The notes: generated by a model not told the origin, from the letters alone. DNA of 36,394 nucleotides from an uncultured Lachnospiraceae bacterium (GCA_946616305.1 CAMOIV010000004.1:1-36394), one strand, 5' to 3'. Shown: positions 25,329 through 34,301, counted from the first letter of the stretch. Made by a program: numbers and translations.

Positions 25329-26504
25329 ATGATCAGATCGGTTACTTTTTTTTCCAATTATTTCAATCATCACCAGAGAGCCCTGTGCGATGAGCTGTAT
25401 GCCGCTCTTTCCGAGGGTTTCTGCTTTGTTGAGACCGAACCCATGGAGGAATTCCGTTCCAGGATGGGCTGGCAGGTGGATGATATACCCCCTTATGTAT
25501 TAAAAAGCCATGAATCACCGGAAGCCAAGGCAAGAGCCTATGAACTGGCACTTTCTTCGGATGTGGTTATCATGGGTACGGCTCCGGAGGACTTTATCCG
25601 GCAGAGGCTTAAGGAGGATAAGCTTACCTTCAGGTATTCCGAAAGACCTCTGAAGGAGGGCAGATGGAAGATATTCGTACCCTACCTGGCAAAGAAATTT
25701 TATGTAAACCATATATCAAACAGGCAGAAGCCCCTTTACTGCCTCTGCGCAGGAGCTTTTGTGGCATCCGATTACAGGTTCCTTATGAACTCATACAAGG
25801 ACAAATGCTATAAATTCGGCTATTTCCCCTTCCCTGAGATAAGAAGCATCGATGAGATCATGGATGCAAGGGAGAAAAGGGACAGGATAAAGATACTGTG
25901 GTGCGGAAGGTTCATAAAGCTTAAAAGAGCGGATCTTGTAATAAAAGCCTGCAGGATCCTTGCGGATAAAGGGTACGATTTTGACCTTGAGCTGGTGGGG
26001 AACGGAGAGGAAGAGGAGCATCTGAAGGAACTTTGCGACAGTCTGAAGCTGTCTGACAGGACGCAGTTTACGGGATATATGTCTCCCTCGGAGGTAAGGG
26101 GAAAGATGGAGGAGGCAGATATATACGTATGCACATCCAACAAGCTGGAGGGCTGGGGATCGGTGATATACGAGGGACTGTCGGCAGGCTGTGCCACCGT
26201 GGCCACCTCCGTGGCGGGAGCCACTCCCTTCCTGATAGAGGATGGCACTACGGGATATGTTTTCAGATCGGGCTCCGAAAAAAGCCTTGCCCACAAGCTG
26301 GAGCTCTGTCTTAAGGACAAGGAACATATGAAGGATATAGGCAGGGCAGCCTACAGACAGATGGCGGACCACTGGAACCCCCGGGAAGCAGCAGCAAGGC
26401 TTATTGAGGTATCCGGTCATCTGATAAAGGGAGAGAGCTGTTTCATGGATGTGGGTCCCATGAGCAAAGCAGGGATCCTGTATGAGGACTGGTACAGGGA
26501 ATGA
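25329..26504 (+). CDS. Glycosyltransferase, GT4 family, with T8 tract near the start
   Basis: A 391-residue GT-B enzyme. The donor site reads VCTSNKLEGWGSVIYEGLSAGC and is followed by VAGATPFLIEDGTTGYVF, typical of GT4. The ATG at 25329 follows AAGGAAG; a TTG at 25317 overlapping the previous stop is the alternative start. Codons 6-9 contain eight consecutive T residues (25346-25353), where slippage would switch the gene off. No membrane segments are seen. Confidence 0.85.
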   Translation: MIRSVTFFSNYFNHHQRALCDELYAALSEGFCFVETEPMEEFRSRMGWQVDDIPPYVLKSHESPEAKARAYELALSSDVVIMGTAPEDFIRQRLKEDKLTFRYSERPLKEGRWKIFVPYLAKKFYVNHISNRQKPLYCLCAGAFVASDYRFLMNSYKDKCYKFGYFPFPEIRSIDEIMDAREKRDRIKILWCGRFIKLKRADLVIKACRILADKGYDFDLELVGNGEEEEHLKELCDSLKLSDRTQFTGYMSPSEVRGKMEEADIYVCTSNKLEGWGSVIYEGLSAGCATVATSVAGATPFLIEDGTTGYVFRSGSEKSLAHKLELCLKDKEHMKDIGRAAYRQMADHWNPREAAARLIEVSGHLIKGESCFMDVGPMSKAGILYEDWYRE

Positions 26505-27610
26505 AAAAGGTAGTATATCTTCTAGAATATCCCATAGATCTTCCCGGAGGAGCGCAGATGTCCACACTTTCCGTATGCGAGGGCCTTACGGCTGACAGCT
26601 CCCTTGGATACGAAACGGTTGTTATCTGCCCCGGACTTCTGTCCCATGACAAGAGCGAATATCCATTCAGGATTGATGAGTATCCCATGGGGGAGAACAG
26701 GGGGATAAACCTTATAAAACGGATAGGGGCTTTCAGGAAATATATCCGTGAGGAAGAACCGGATCTTATACATATCGAGATGTCAGAATCCCTTATAACT
26801 TACGGTTTCATCAGAGGCTCCTTCAAGGATATACCCTGCATCTATACCGACAGGGGGCTGTTATTCGGCTATAGGAAGAGGAGCAGATTCTTTATGGATC
26901 CGGTATTAAGAGACTGCCGGATGCTCGTCACCACTACGGAATACAATAAAGGCCTGTGGAGCGAGGGCTCTGACATAAGGCCCATATCGGTCATACCCAA
27001 TACCATATCAACCAGGTATTTCGGGGATTATGATCCAAAGAAGAGGGTGGCACACGAAAAGCCTGTCATAGGCCTTGCGGGAAGGATCTGTCCCGAAAAG
27101 GACTGGATGGGGGCATGCGGCTTTATCGATGAGCTTGCTGCAAGCGGACTTGATTTCAGGGTTTCCATAGTCCTTTCCACCTTTGAGAAGGGTGATGACG
27201 ATAAGGCAGCGGAGATCATAGAAAGACTTAAAAGGGCCGTAGGAGAGGACAATGTGGAGTCTCATCTCAACTACGATCAGCAGCAGATGTCGGATTTCTA
27301 CTACGGAGTGGATATATTCCTCATGACAAGCTGCTTTGAATCCTTTGGAAAAGCCGCTGTGGAAGCCATGAGCAGGAAATGTGCCGTGGTGTCCACAGAC
27401 GTGGGAGGACTTCCGGAGGTTGTGGGACTTCCCGGCAATCTGTATAGCAGACAGGATTTCCACAAGGGAGTGGCCTGTGTTAAAATGCTTGCAGAAAACC
27501 CTGAGGAGCTTGACAGACAGAGGGAGTACTTCTACAACAGATATCTGGAGAATTATACGGAAAAAAGATATATAGAAAGGCATGTGGAACTGTATGACGG
27601 GATTATATGA
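26501..27610 (+). CDS. Glycosyltransferase, GT4 family
   Basis: A 369-residue GT-B enzyme. It opens with YLLEYPIDLPGGAQMS, an acceptor-side loop common in GT4, and contains VIPNTIS, GLAGRICPEKDW and FLMTSCFESFGKAAVEAMSRKC, the EX7E-type donor site. It overlaps the previous gene by 4 nt. It is the last cytosolic transferase before the dehydrogenase gene, and its substrate is unknown. Confidence 0.87.
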   Translation: MKKVVYLLEYPIDLPGGAQMSTLSVCEGLTADSSLGYETVVICPGLLSHDKSEYPFRIDEYPMGENRGINLIKRIGAFRKYIREEEPDLIHIEMSESLITYGFIRGSFKDIPCIYTDRGLLFGYRKRSRFFMDPVLRDCRMLVTTTEYNKGLWSEGSDIRPISVIPNTISTRYFGDYDPKKRVAHEKPVIGLAGRICPEKDWMGACGFIDELAASGLDFRVSIVLSTFEKGDDDKAAEIIERLKRAVGEDNVESHLNYDQQQMSDFYYGVDIFLMTSCFESFGKAAVEAMSRKCAVVSTDVGGLPEVVGLPGNLYSRQDFHKGVACVKMLAENPEELDRQREYFYNRYLENYTEKRYIERHVELYDGII

Positions 27611-28919
27611 GGATCTTCTTGAAAAAAAAGAGAAACTGGCTTTGGTAGGATTGGGATATGTGGGAATGCCCATAGCCGTGGCCTTTTCAAAAAAGCTTGA
27701 TGTCATCGGCTTTGATCTGAATTCCAGAAAGATAGAGCAGTACAAGGCGGGAGTCGATCCCACCTCTGAAGTAGGGGATGAGGAGATAGCCTCCTGCAGT
27801 GTATCCTTTACGGATGATGAGAAGAGACTTGGGGAAGCAGGATTCATCATAGTTGCGGTACCCACACCCATCAACCAGGATAAGACTCCGGATCTGGCAC
27901 CGGTGGAAGGGGCAAGCCACATAGTCGGAAGGAATCTCAAAAAGGGAGCATATGTGGTATATGAATCCACCGTGTATCCCGGTGTTACCGAGGAGGTATG
28001 TATTCCCATACTGGAGCAGGAGTCCTCGATGAAATGCGGGAGGGACTTCAAGGTAGGCTATTCCCCCGAGAGGATAAATCCCGGCGATAAGGTCCACAGG
28101 CTCAACAATATCAAGAAGATAGTATCAGGATGCGACAGGGAGGCCCTCGAGGTCATCTCCTCCGTATATGAGCTGGTCATAGATGCGGGAGTCCACAGAG
28201 CTTCCTCCATTAAGGTGGCTGAGGCAGCCAAGGTGGTGGAGAATTCTCAGAGAGACATTAACATAGCCTTTATAAATGAGCTGGCCATGGCCTTTGACAG
28301 GATGGGAATAGATACCAATGAGGTCATAGATGCCATGGATACCAAGTGGAACGCCCTGGGCTTCAGACCCGGACTCGTAGGAGGACATTGCATAGGTGTG
28401 GATCCGTACTATTTCGTATACGAGGCGGAAAAGAAGGGATATCACAGCCAGATAGTGTCCTCGGGCAGGCGCGTCAATGATGATATGCCCACCTTTGTAG
28501 CTGAAAAGATCATCCATCAGCTGGTGCTCGCAGGAAAAAAGGTGAGAGAGGCGAGGATATTATTTCTTGGGATAACCTTCAAGGAGAATACTCCCGATGT
28601 CAGAAATTCAAAAATAACAGAAGTTGCGGATGCTCTGAAGCAGTACGGGCTGAGGCCGCGCTTTTGTGATCCCTATGCTGACAGGGAAGAGGTGTCAAGG
28701 TTCTACGGCTATGAGCTTGAGGATCCCGAAAACGTCAGGGATCTGGACTGCGTGGTCCTGGGAGTAGCCCACGATAAGTACAGGGCTCTGGGCTTTGAGG
28801 GCATATCCGGGATGTTTGATAAGGGCCTTCCTGCACAGGAAAGAGTCATCATAGATATCAAGGGTCTTCTTAACAGGGATGAGGTTGATGCAGCAGGATA
28901 CGTATACTGGAGGCTCTAA
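27594..28919 (+). CDS. UDP-N-acetylhexosamine 6-dehydrogenase (TviB/WbpA-like nucleotide sugar dehydrogenase)
   Basis: A 441-residue UDP-sugar dehydrogenase. NAD site GLGYVG is at residues 19-24 and the catalytic Cys266 is in GGHCIGVDPYYF, a form typical of the TviB/WbpA/CapL group that oxidises UDP-GlcNAc or UDP-GalNAc at C6 to the uronic acid. The ATG at 27594 gives the normal N-terminus (MTGLYEDLLEKKEK); one 12 nt upstream is an alternative. A run of eight A residues (27622-27629) falls in codons 10-12. It would give the polysaccharide an acidic sugar. Confidence 0.92.
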   Translation: MTGLYEDLLEKKEKLALVGLGYVGMPIAVAFSKKLDVIGFDLNSRKIEQYKAGVDPTSEVGDEEIASCSVSFTDDEKRLGEAGFIIVAVPTPINQDKTPDLAPVEGASHIVGRNLKKGAYVVYESTVYPGVTEEVCIPILEQESSMKCGRDFKVGYSPERINPGDKVHRLNNIKKIVSGCDREALEVISSVYELVIDAGVHRASSIKVAEAAKVVENSQRDINIAFINELAMAFDRMGIDTNEVIDAMDTKWNALGFRPGLVGGHCIGVDPYYFVYEAEKKGYHSQIVSSGRRVNDDMPTFVAEKIIHQLVLAGKKVREARILFLGITFKENTPDVRNSKITEVADALKQYGLRPRFCDPYADREEVSRFYGYELEDPENVRDLDCVVLGVAHDKYRALGFEGISGMFDKGLPAQERVIIDIKGLLNRDEVDAAGYVYWRL

Positions 28920-30339
28920 TCCCGTTAAGGGATTTCTGTCCTACTTTTATGGGAACTTCATAGTCCTTATTCTCGGCTTCATACAGACTCCGCTGATCAC
29001 CAGGATCCTGCCTACGGATGAGTACGGCAGGACAGGGATGTTCGAAACAGCGGTATCCATCATATACATCTTTGCCATACTGGGTCTGGATCAGTCCTAT
29101 ATGAGATATTATTACGTTAAGGATATCGACCGGGTGGCACTTATCAAAAAGTGTCTTGCCCCTGCCCTTATCATCGTAACGGGCCTTTCGGGCCTTTATG
29201 TATTCTTCTCCGATGCCGTGAACGGCTTTCTCTTTGAGAGATCCGGATCAGGTGTTGTGATCCTGGTGGTGGCCTACACCTATATCTGTGTCTTTGAACG
29301 GTTTATCTTTCTTGACGTGAGGATGGACCAGAACGGTAAGCTCTATTCCAATATCAACATAATCGAGAAGGTTCTCTCCATCGTTACACTCATAGGAGCC
29401 TACTTCATCATAGGTGACGATTTCAGGATAGGTCTTCTGGCACTGGTGGTGCCCTGGGGCTGCACCACACTGTTCCTTGCCGTGAGATACCTGATAAAGC
29501 ACAGGGACTACCGCAGGAGCCCCGACAGCTATGTCCCCACCTACAGGGAACTCATATCCTACGGACTGCCGCTCATAACCGTCCTCTTAATGGAATGGGC
29601 GCTGTCCTCCGCAGACAAGCTGGCTTTAAGGACCTTTTCGGACTTTAACGAGCTTGGCATATATAATTCTGCCATGAAGATAATAGTCCTCCTTTTGACC
29701 TTCAAGAATACCTTCATCGCATACTGGTCCCCGGTGGCCATGGAGAGGTTTGAGAAGGCTGAGATGGAGGAGAATAAGGACTTTTTCGGCAGGGTTTATG
29801 AGGCTGTGGTCTTTTTATGCGTACTGCTTTCGGTCTTTATGATACTTTTCAGAAAGGTGATAGTACTGCTTTTGGGCCCCGATTACCGTATGGCTGAGGC
29901 GGTCCTGCCCTTCCTTACACTGATGCCTGTATTTGCCATGATGTTTGAGGTTACGAACCAGAGCATCAAGTATACCAAGAAGGGTATCTATCTGAACATC
30001 GCCAGCATAGCGGCCATTATAGTGAATGTATCTGGAAATATAGCCCTCGTACCAAGGCTTGGCGGACTGGGAGCAGCCATCACCACCGGTGTTTCCTATA
30101 TGGCATATTTCGCCATAGGGTCATATTTTGCGGAAAAATGTATAAGAATAGGCTATAATTACAGGAAAACGGCGATATATGCCCTGCTGCTCACGGCATT
30201 CTGCCTGGAGGCTTCATTTGTGAACAGTGTTCCGGCTGATACCCTGTCGGGCCTGATAATCTTATGTATCGCAGTTATTATGGACAGGAAGGTAATCGTC
30301 AGACTGGTTTCATATGCAAAGAACATCTTCAAAAAGTAA
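28879..30339 (+). CDS. Wzx-type flippase (polysaccharide transporter family), second copy
   Basis: A 486-residue polytopic protein with about 12-14 hydrophobic segments and the family opening FLSYFYGNFIVLILGFIQTPLITRIL. It overlaps the dehydrogenase gene by 41 nt if the first ATG is used; the ATG at 28888 is an alternative. It shares the superfamily but little sequence with the flippase at 18993, so it is not a recent duplicate. Two flippases in one operon suggest two lipid-linked substrates. Confidence 0.9.
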   Translation: MRLMQQDTYTGGSNPVKGFLSYFYGNFIVLILGFIQTPLITRILPTDEYGRTGMFETAVSIIYIFAILGLDQSYMRYYYVKDIDRVALIKKCLAPALIIVTGLSGLYVFFSDAVNGFLFERSGSGVVILVVAYTYICVFERFIFLDVRMDQNGKLYSNINIIEKVLSIVTLIGAYFIIGDDFRIGLLALVVPWGCTTLFLAVRYLIKHRDYRRSPDSYVPTYRELISYGLPLITVLLMEWALSSADKLALRTFSDFNELGIYNSAMKIIVLLLTFKNTFIAYWSPVAMERFEKAEMEENKDFFGRVYEAVVFLCVLLSVFMILFRKVIVLLLGPDYRMAEAVLPFLTLMPVFAMMFEVTNQSIKYTKKGIYLNIASIAAIIVNVSGNIALVPRLGGLGAAITTGVSYMAYFAIGSYFAEKCIRIGYNYRKTAIYALLLTAFCLEASFVNSVPADTLSGLIILCIAVIMDRKVIVRLVSYAKNIFKK

Positions 30340-31003
30340 GATCATAACGATAGTTATAATATGCGCTGTCCTTGTCGCACTGAACATGGCAGTGTATTTT
30401 CGTGAGTTTACAAGGCATATAACCCTGAGGGGATATCTGCCGGGATGGCAGCTTTTGTATGAGCCTGACTATGCCATAGAGGGCATAGCCCAGGATACCC
30501 TGATCAGGGACATCATAAGAGACAGGACAGTGCTGGTGCCCAGGGAGGAGAGGCCTTATTCCGAATATCCCTACTACGGACACAGGTACAAGGAGGGAAA
30601 CCTGTTTTCTTTTGAATATTACACGGAGAACAATTATCTGAGGTATTTCAGGGAATATGCAGGAGCCGTTATAGTTGATGAAAGCCTGCCGGATGTTTAC
30701 GACATAAGCCGCAGAGGAGGCACCAGAGAGGGCTTTACCAACCTGGGACAGGGCTATGATATGCTAAGATACTCCTTCCTTGCCAATCATCATGTGGAGG
30801 AGGTCAACGATTGTTTTTATTATACCTTCCAGTATACGGTGGATCCCTACTACCAGCATGATGATATGCTGAATATAAACGTGGCTGCGGAAGGACTGGA
30901 TGAGGCTGATACCCTTGTGGCTCTCTGGGATGACGGTGAGAACCTGTATCTCATGAGCGAGAGCTATTACAGGGAGCACGGCGGGGAGGTTTTCCATGAA
31001 TGA
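30314..31003 (+). CDS. Hypothetical membrane-anchored extracytoplasmic protein
   Basis: A 229-residue protein with one N-terminal membrane segment (about residues 9-27) and the rest predicted outside the cell. The outer part is rich in Tyr and acidic residues (PYSEYPYYGHRYKEG, FSFEYYTENNYLRYF) and ends with LVALWDDGENLYLMSESYY. I do not recognise a family. It overlaps the second flippase gene by 26 nt and the GT-C-like gene by 8 nt, so it may be a partner of the latter, for example its missing outer domain. Confidence 0.7.
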   Translation: MQRTSSKSKIITIVIICAVLVALNMAVYFREFTRHITLRGYLPGWQLLYEPDYAIEGIAQDTLIRDIIRDRTVLVPREERPYSEYPYYGHRYKEGNLFSFEYYTENNYLRYFREYAGAVIVDESLPDVYDISRRGGTREGFTNLGQGYDMLRYSFLANHHVEEVNDCFYYTFQYTVDPYYQHDDMLNINVAAEGLDEADTLVALWDDGENLYLMSESYYREHGGEVFHE

Positions 31004-32543
31004 GCTGAATTCTCTGATAGAAGCCTTATCCCGTGGTAACTGCATAAGACAGGTGCTTGTGATGACGGCCTTTTTCGTCACAGGCTATCTGTTCTGCATG
31101 GCATGCAGGGTGAAGAACAGGGAGAGGCTACTGTATGCCTATCCTGCAGGGCTTGCCCTCTTTGCCCTGTCCGGGTATCTGATGCTGTGCCTTGGCATAC
31201 CCTTTGGCAGGATATCCGTTGTCACCGTGATGCTGCTCATCGCAGTGATATCTCTTGTCATATCTGTGAAAAAAGGGCTTTTGCTGCCTGCAGGCCATAA
31301 AAGGGAGGAAGAGAGAGTACCAAAAGGAGCGCCGGAAGGAACCATATCCCGTGAACTGATAAAAACATGCGTTGTTTTTGCGGCCTTCATACTGATATCC
31401 TTCATTTTGTGTCTTAATGTATTCAGGGTCGCCGTGGATAATGACTCTTTCTATTTCTTTTCCGTATTTCCCAATGCCATAGTCAGCGAAGGCAGGTATG
31501 CGGCGAATTTTGACTCCCTTTTAACGGATGCGGCCCCTATCGGCAGCATAGTGTTTACACTGCCGTATCTCTTCGGATTCTCGGAAACCTTCGGCATCAT
31601 GTATATGACTGACCTTTGCATGCTGCTGGTATTCACCTGTCTGAACTATTCCTGCCTTGAAAAGCAGATGGATAAAAAGGGCGCCCTGGTATCATGCATC
31701 GGCATAACCCTGTTCCTTGCCACATCCTCTGCGTATCTTACCAGCGCAAAATGGGTGATGGCAGGGGTATATTTCATGTCATATTACTTCTTTACTCTTG
31801 CCATAGGCTATGAGATATCACACATGGAGAAGGGAATAAGACCCTACGCTCTGATGACTCTTTTTATCATGATGACAGCCATGCTGAGGCACGAAGGCTT
31901 TATCATGGTATTGGTGCTGATCCTGTCCTTCTCAGCTCTTAAAGGCTTTGGCGGCAGAGAGCTTCTTGCATTTTGCGTGATCCCCGTGATCCTGGAAGCC
32001 GTACTGTATTACATAAGGATCTTTGCGATATTGAAGATAGATCCTCTGTATGCCTTCCTTACAAGGGAAAAAGCGTGCGTTATGATAGCTGCCGGCATAG
32101 CCGTGGCGATCTGGGTCACGCTGCCAAGAAACAGGCTTCCCGGGCTTTTCGGAAAAAGCTTTGTCATAGTACTGCCTCTGGGGCTTCTGTTACTTAATCT
32201 CATGATCCTGATCCTTCGGCATGAGAGATTTCTGACCAATCTGTACATGTTTTATTTCAATATAAGGACCAGAGCCGGCTGGGGACTTTTCGGCTACGAG
32301 GCTTTCCTGCTTTTCATCATCCTTCTGATCAAAGCTTTCATAAAGAAGGAGGGATGGCTGACCTTCTTTGACAGCCTCATGATCTCATATGTTCTTGCGG
32401 TGCTCATAGTGTGCTACGGAAGAGGAGATAACCTGAGGCAGGGTATAGGTGATTCGGGAAACAGAGTATTGCTGACTGCGGTACCCATCATGGTCCTTTC
32501 CATGTCACAGCGTCTCCTGCTATGGAGGAAACCGGATGAATGA
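30996..32543 (+). CDS. Polytopic membrane protein, GT-C-like glycosyltransferase or polymerase candidate
   Basis: A 515-residue protein with about 12 hydrophobic segments. The first large outer loop follows Asp148-Asn-Asp150 (AVDNDSFYFFSVFPNAI), which recalls the catalytic acidic loop of GT-C enzymes that use polyprenyl-phosphate sugars. A MLRHEGFIMVL motif lies in a middle helix. This could be a GT-C transferase adding a side sugar outside the cell or a divergent Wzy polymerase; the sequence does not decide. It overlaps both neighbours by 8 nt. Confidence 0.6.
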   Translation: MNELNSLIEALSRGNCIRQVLVMTAFFVTGYLFCMACRVKNRERLLYAYPAGLALFALSGYLMLCLGIPFGRISVVTVMLLIAVISLVISVKKGLLLPAGHKREEERVPKGAPEGTISRELIKTCVVFAAFILISFILCLNVFRVAVDNDSFYFFSVFPNAIVSEGRYAANFDSLLTDAAPIGSIVFTLPYLFGFSETFGIMYMTDLCMLLVFTCLNYSCLEKQMDKKGALVSCIGITLFLATSSAYLTSAKWVMAGVYFMSYYFFTLAIGYEISHMEKGIRPYALMTLFIMMTAMLRHEGFIMVLVLILSFSALKGFGGRELLAFCVIPVILEAVLYYIRIFAILKIDPLYAFLTREKACVMIAAGIAVAIWVTLPRNRLPGLFGKSFVIVLPLGLLLLNLMILILRHERFLTNLYMFYFNIRTRAGWGLFGYEAFLLFIILLIKAFIKKEGWLTFFDSLMISYVLAVLIVCYGRGDNLRQGIGDSGNRVLLTAVPIMVLSMSQRLLLWRKPDE

Positions 32544-33210
32544 TGATATCCGTTTGTATGTCCTTAATACGAAGCAATTGGATGATGAAGCCCTCTACAT
32601 GAAGGCTTATTATTATGTCTCGGACAGCAGGCGCATAAGGACGGATAAATACCGGTTCAGAGCAGACAAAGCAAGATCTCTCGGGGTAGAGCTCCTTATC
32701 TCATACGGTCTCATGGAAAACGGTATATATCCGGAGCCCTCGGGTTACAGGTTTTCCTATACCGAGAAGGGAAAGCCGTACCTTACGGGGGTGGGAGAAC
32801 TGTATTTTAATGCATCCCATTCCGGTATATACACGGTCTGTGCCTTCTCCCGCAGCGAGATAGGCTGCGATATCCAGGAGCATGACGTAAAGTTCCACGG
32901 ACTTGATGTGGCCAGAAGATTCTTTACAAATGAGGAATACGAAGAACTTAAGGTACTTGAGCCTGAAAAAGCCATGCGGCGCTTCATACATATGTGGTGT
33001 ATTCATGAAAGCTATGGGAAATATACGGGAGAAGGCTTTACTGACAGGCATGATAAGGGATTTGGAGAAGGGGTCAGATTCTATACCGCAGACGTGGATG
33101 AAGGCTACGAATGCGTCATATGCACAAAGGGAGAGGGGGAGCATACGATACTGCCGGCTGAGAATGTGATATCGGTGGACCCGGCGGCCTTTCTTTCCAA
33201 AATTACGTAA
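32536..33210 (+). CDS. Sfp-type 4'-phosphopantetheinyl transferase
   Basis: A 224-residue Sfp/HetI-type transferase of normal length. Motifs are GKPY (79-82), FNASHSG (91-97), IGCDIQE with Asp112, FFTNEEYEEL (129-138) and the core W154-CIH-E158-SYG-K162, with Glu158 and Lys162 conserved. It transfers phosphopantetheine from CoA to the serine of a carrier protein. It overlaps the upstream gene by 8 nt, so it is part of the polysaccharide operon, which is unusual. The only carrier protein in the window is the one at 111-332. Confidence 0.92.
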   Translation: MNDDIRLYVLNTKQLDDEALYMKAYYYVSDSRRIRTDKYRFRADKARSLGVELLISYGLMENGIYPEPSGYRFSYTEKGKPYLTGVGELYFNASHSGIYTVCAFSRSEIGCDIQEHDVKFHGLDVARRFFTNEEYEELKVLEPEKAMRRFIHMWCIHESYGKYTGEGFTDRHDKGFGEGVRFYTADVDEGYECVICTKGEGEHTILPAENVISVDPAAFLSKIT

Positions 33211-33320
33211 CAAAAGTTCTGATATTCACCCCTGCCTGCGAATAAAAACGAGTACTTTTGTAAAACCATGAAGCAAATGGGACATGGAAACGGATCTCAT
33301 GAGGGATTTAAACGGAAAAA
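33211..33320. other. Intergenic stretch between the operon and cbiB
   Basis: These 110 nt are AT-rich compared with the operon. CAAAAGT (33211-33217) can pair with ACTTTTG (33254-33260) across a 36-nt loop; this is a weak structure without a clear T tract, so a terminator is not firm. No cobalamin riboswitch box was found before cbiB and no promoter is clear. This is the likely right boundary of the large operon. Confidence 0.4.
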
Positions 33321-34301
33321 ATGATCGGTAAAATAATAATAACAACCCCATCAGTTGTTGCTGCAGCGTTTTTAATAGATGTTATTGTTGGTGATCCGGT
33401 GGTGCTGCCACACCCTGTGAGGCTGATAGGAAAACTCATATTATTTTTGGAACACATACTATATATTGATCATGATGAGGAAAAACAATTCAGGAGAGGG
33501 ATCTGTCTCACCCTCACGGTCATCATCACTTCAATGGTGACTACAGCACTGTTATTATTTGCAGCTTTCAGTATAAATTTCTGGCTGGGAACAATATTAC
33601 GGGTGATATTATGCACCTACTGCATCGCAGCCTGCGATCTGAAAAGGTCAGCCATGAAAGTATACCGTGCATGCAAAGATAACGATATCGATCTGGCCAG
33701 ATCCATGGTGTCCCGGATCGTAGGCAGGGACACGGATAAACTGAATATGGAGGGTGTTATTAAAGCGGCTGTGGAGAGTGTGGCGGAGAGTACCTGTGAC
33801 GGGGTGATAGCACCTGTGATTTATATGCTGCTTTTTGGCGCCACGGGTGGAATAACATATAAGGCGATCAATACTCTGGATTCCATGACAGGTTATCATA
33901 ACGATAGATACGAATACTTCGGGAAGGCCTCTGCGATAACGGATGATATAGCCAATTTTATACCATCCAGGGTCAGTGCGGTGTTGATCATCATCTCTTC
34001 CGCCATACTACATCTTGATTTTCGCAATGCTGTTATCATATGGAAAAGAGACAGGCGCAATCATAAGAGCCCGAATTCGGCCCAAACGGAGAGTGCAATT
34101 TCAGGTGCATTGGATATCCGGCTGGGAGGACCCGCTTTTTATTTTGGAAAAGCGGAAAATAAACCTTTTATCGGAGACGAAAAAAGAACTATATGTTGTG
34201 ATGACATTTTAATTTCATGCCGTATAATGTATTTTGCAGCAATTCTTGCAATAATACCAGGTATCTTATTCTTGCCGTATGCTATATACTATTTACTATG
34301 A
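33321..34301 (+). CDS. cbiB: Adenosylcobinamide-phosphate synthase CbiB/CobD
   Basis: A 326-residue membrane protein with five or so hydrophobic segments. GDPVVLPHPVRLIG near the start, ESVAESTCDGVIAPVIY, YKAINTLDSMTGY, IPSR and HKSPNSAQTESA are the family signatures. It attaches the aminopropanol (phosphate) arm to adenosylcobyrate in cobalamin synthesis. No other cobalamin gene is in the window. Its codons are visibly richer in A and T than those of both neighbours, suggesting a separate origin. It overlaps the acyltransferase gene by 4 nt. Confidence 0.93.
   Translation: MIGKIIITTPSVVAAAFLIDVIVGDPVVLPHPVRLIGKLILFLEHILYIDHDEEKQFRRGICLTLTVIITSMVTTALLLFAAFSINFWLGTILRVILCTYCIAACDLKRSAMKVYRACKDNDIDLARSMVSRIVGRDTDKLNMEGVIKAAVESVAESTCDGVIAPVIYMLLFGATGGITYKAINTLDSMTGYHNDRYEYFGKASAITDDIANFIPSRVSAVLIIISSAILHLDFRNAVIIWKRDRRNHKSPNSAQTESAISGALDIRLGGPAFYFGKAENKPFIGDEKRTICCDDILISCRIMYFAAILAIIPGILFLPYAIYYLL

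Noticed and set aside
27008-28051. 347-codon antisense open frame across the GT4/dehydrogenase junction
   Set aside because: It spans two genes with clear motifs on the plus strand and shows no recognisable domain; it is a by-product of codon bias.
33211-33320. Possible cobalamin riboswitch before cbiB
   Set aside because: The region is only 110 nt, shorter than a full B12 riboswitch, and no B12 box or GCCACTG-like core is present.
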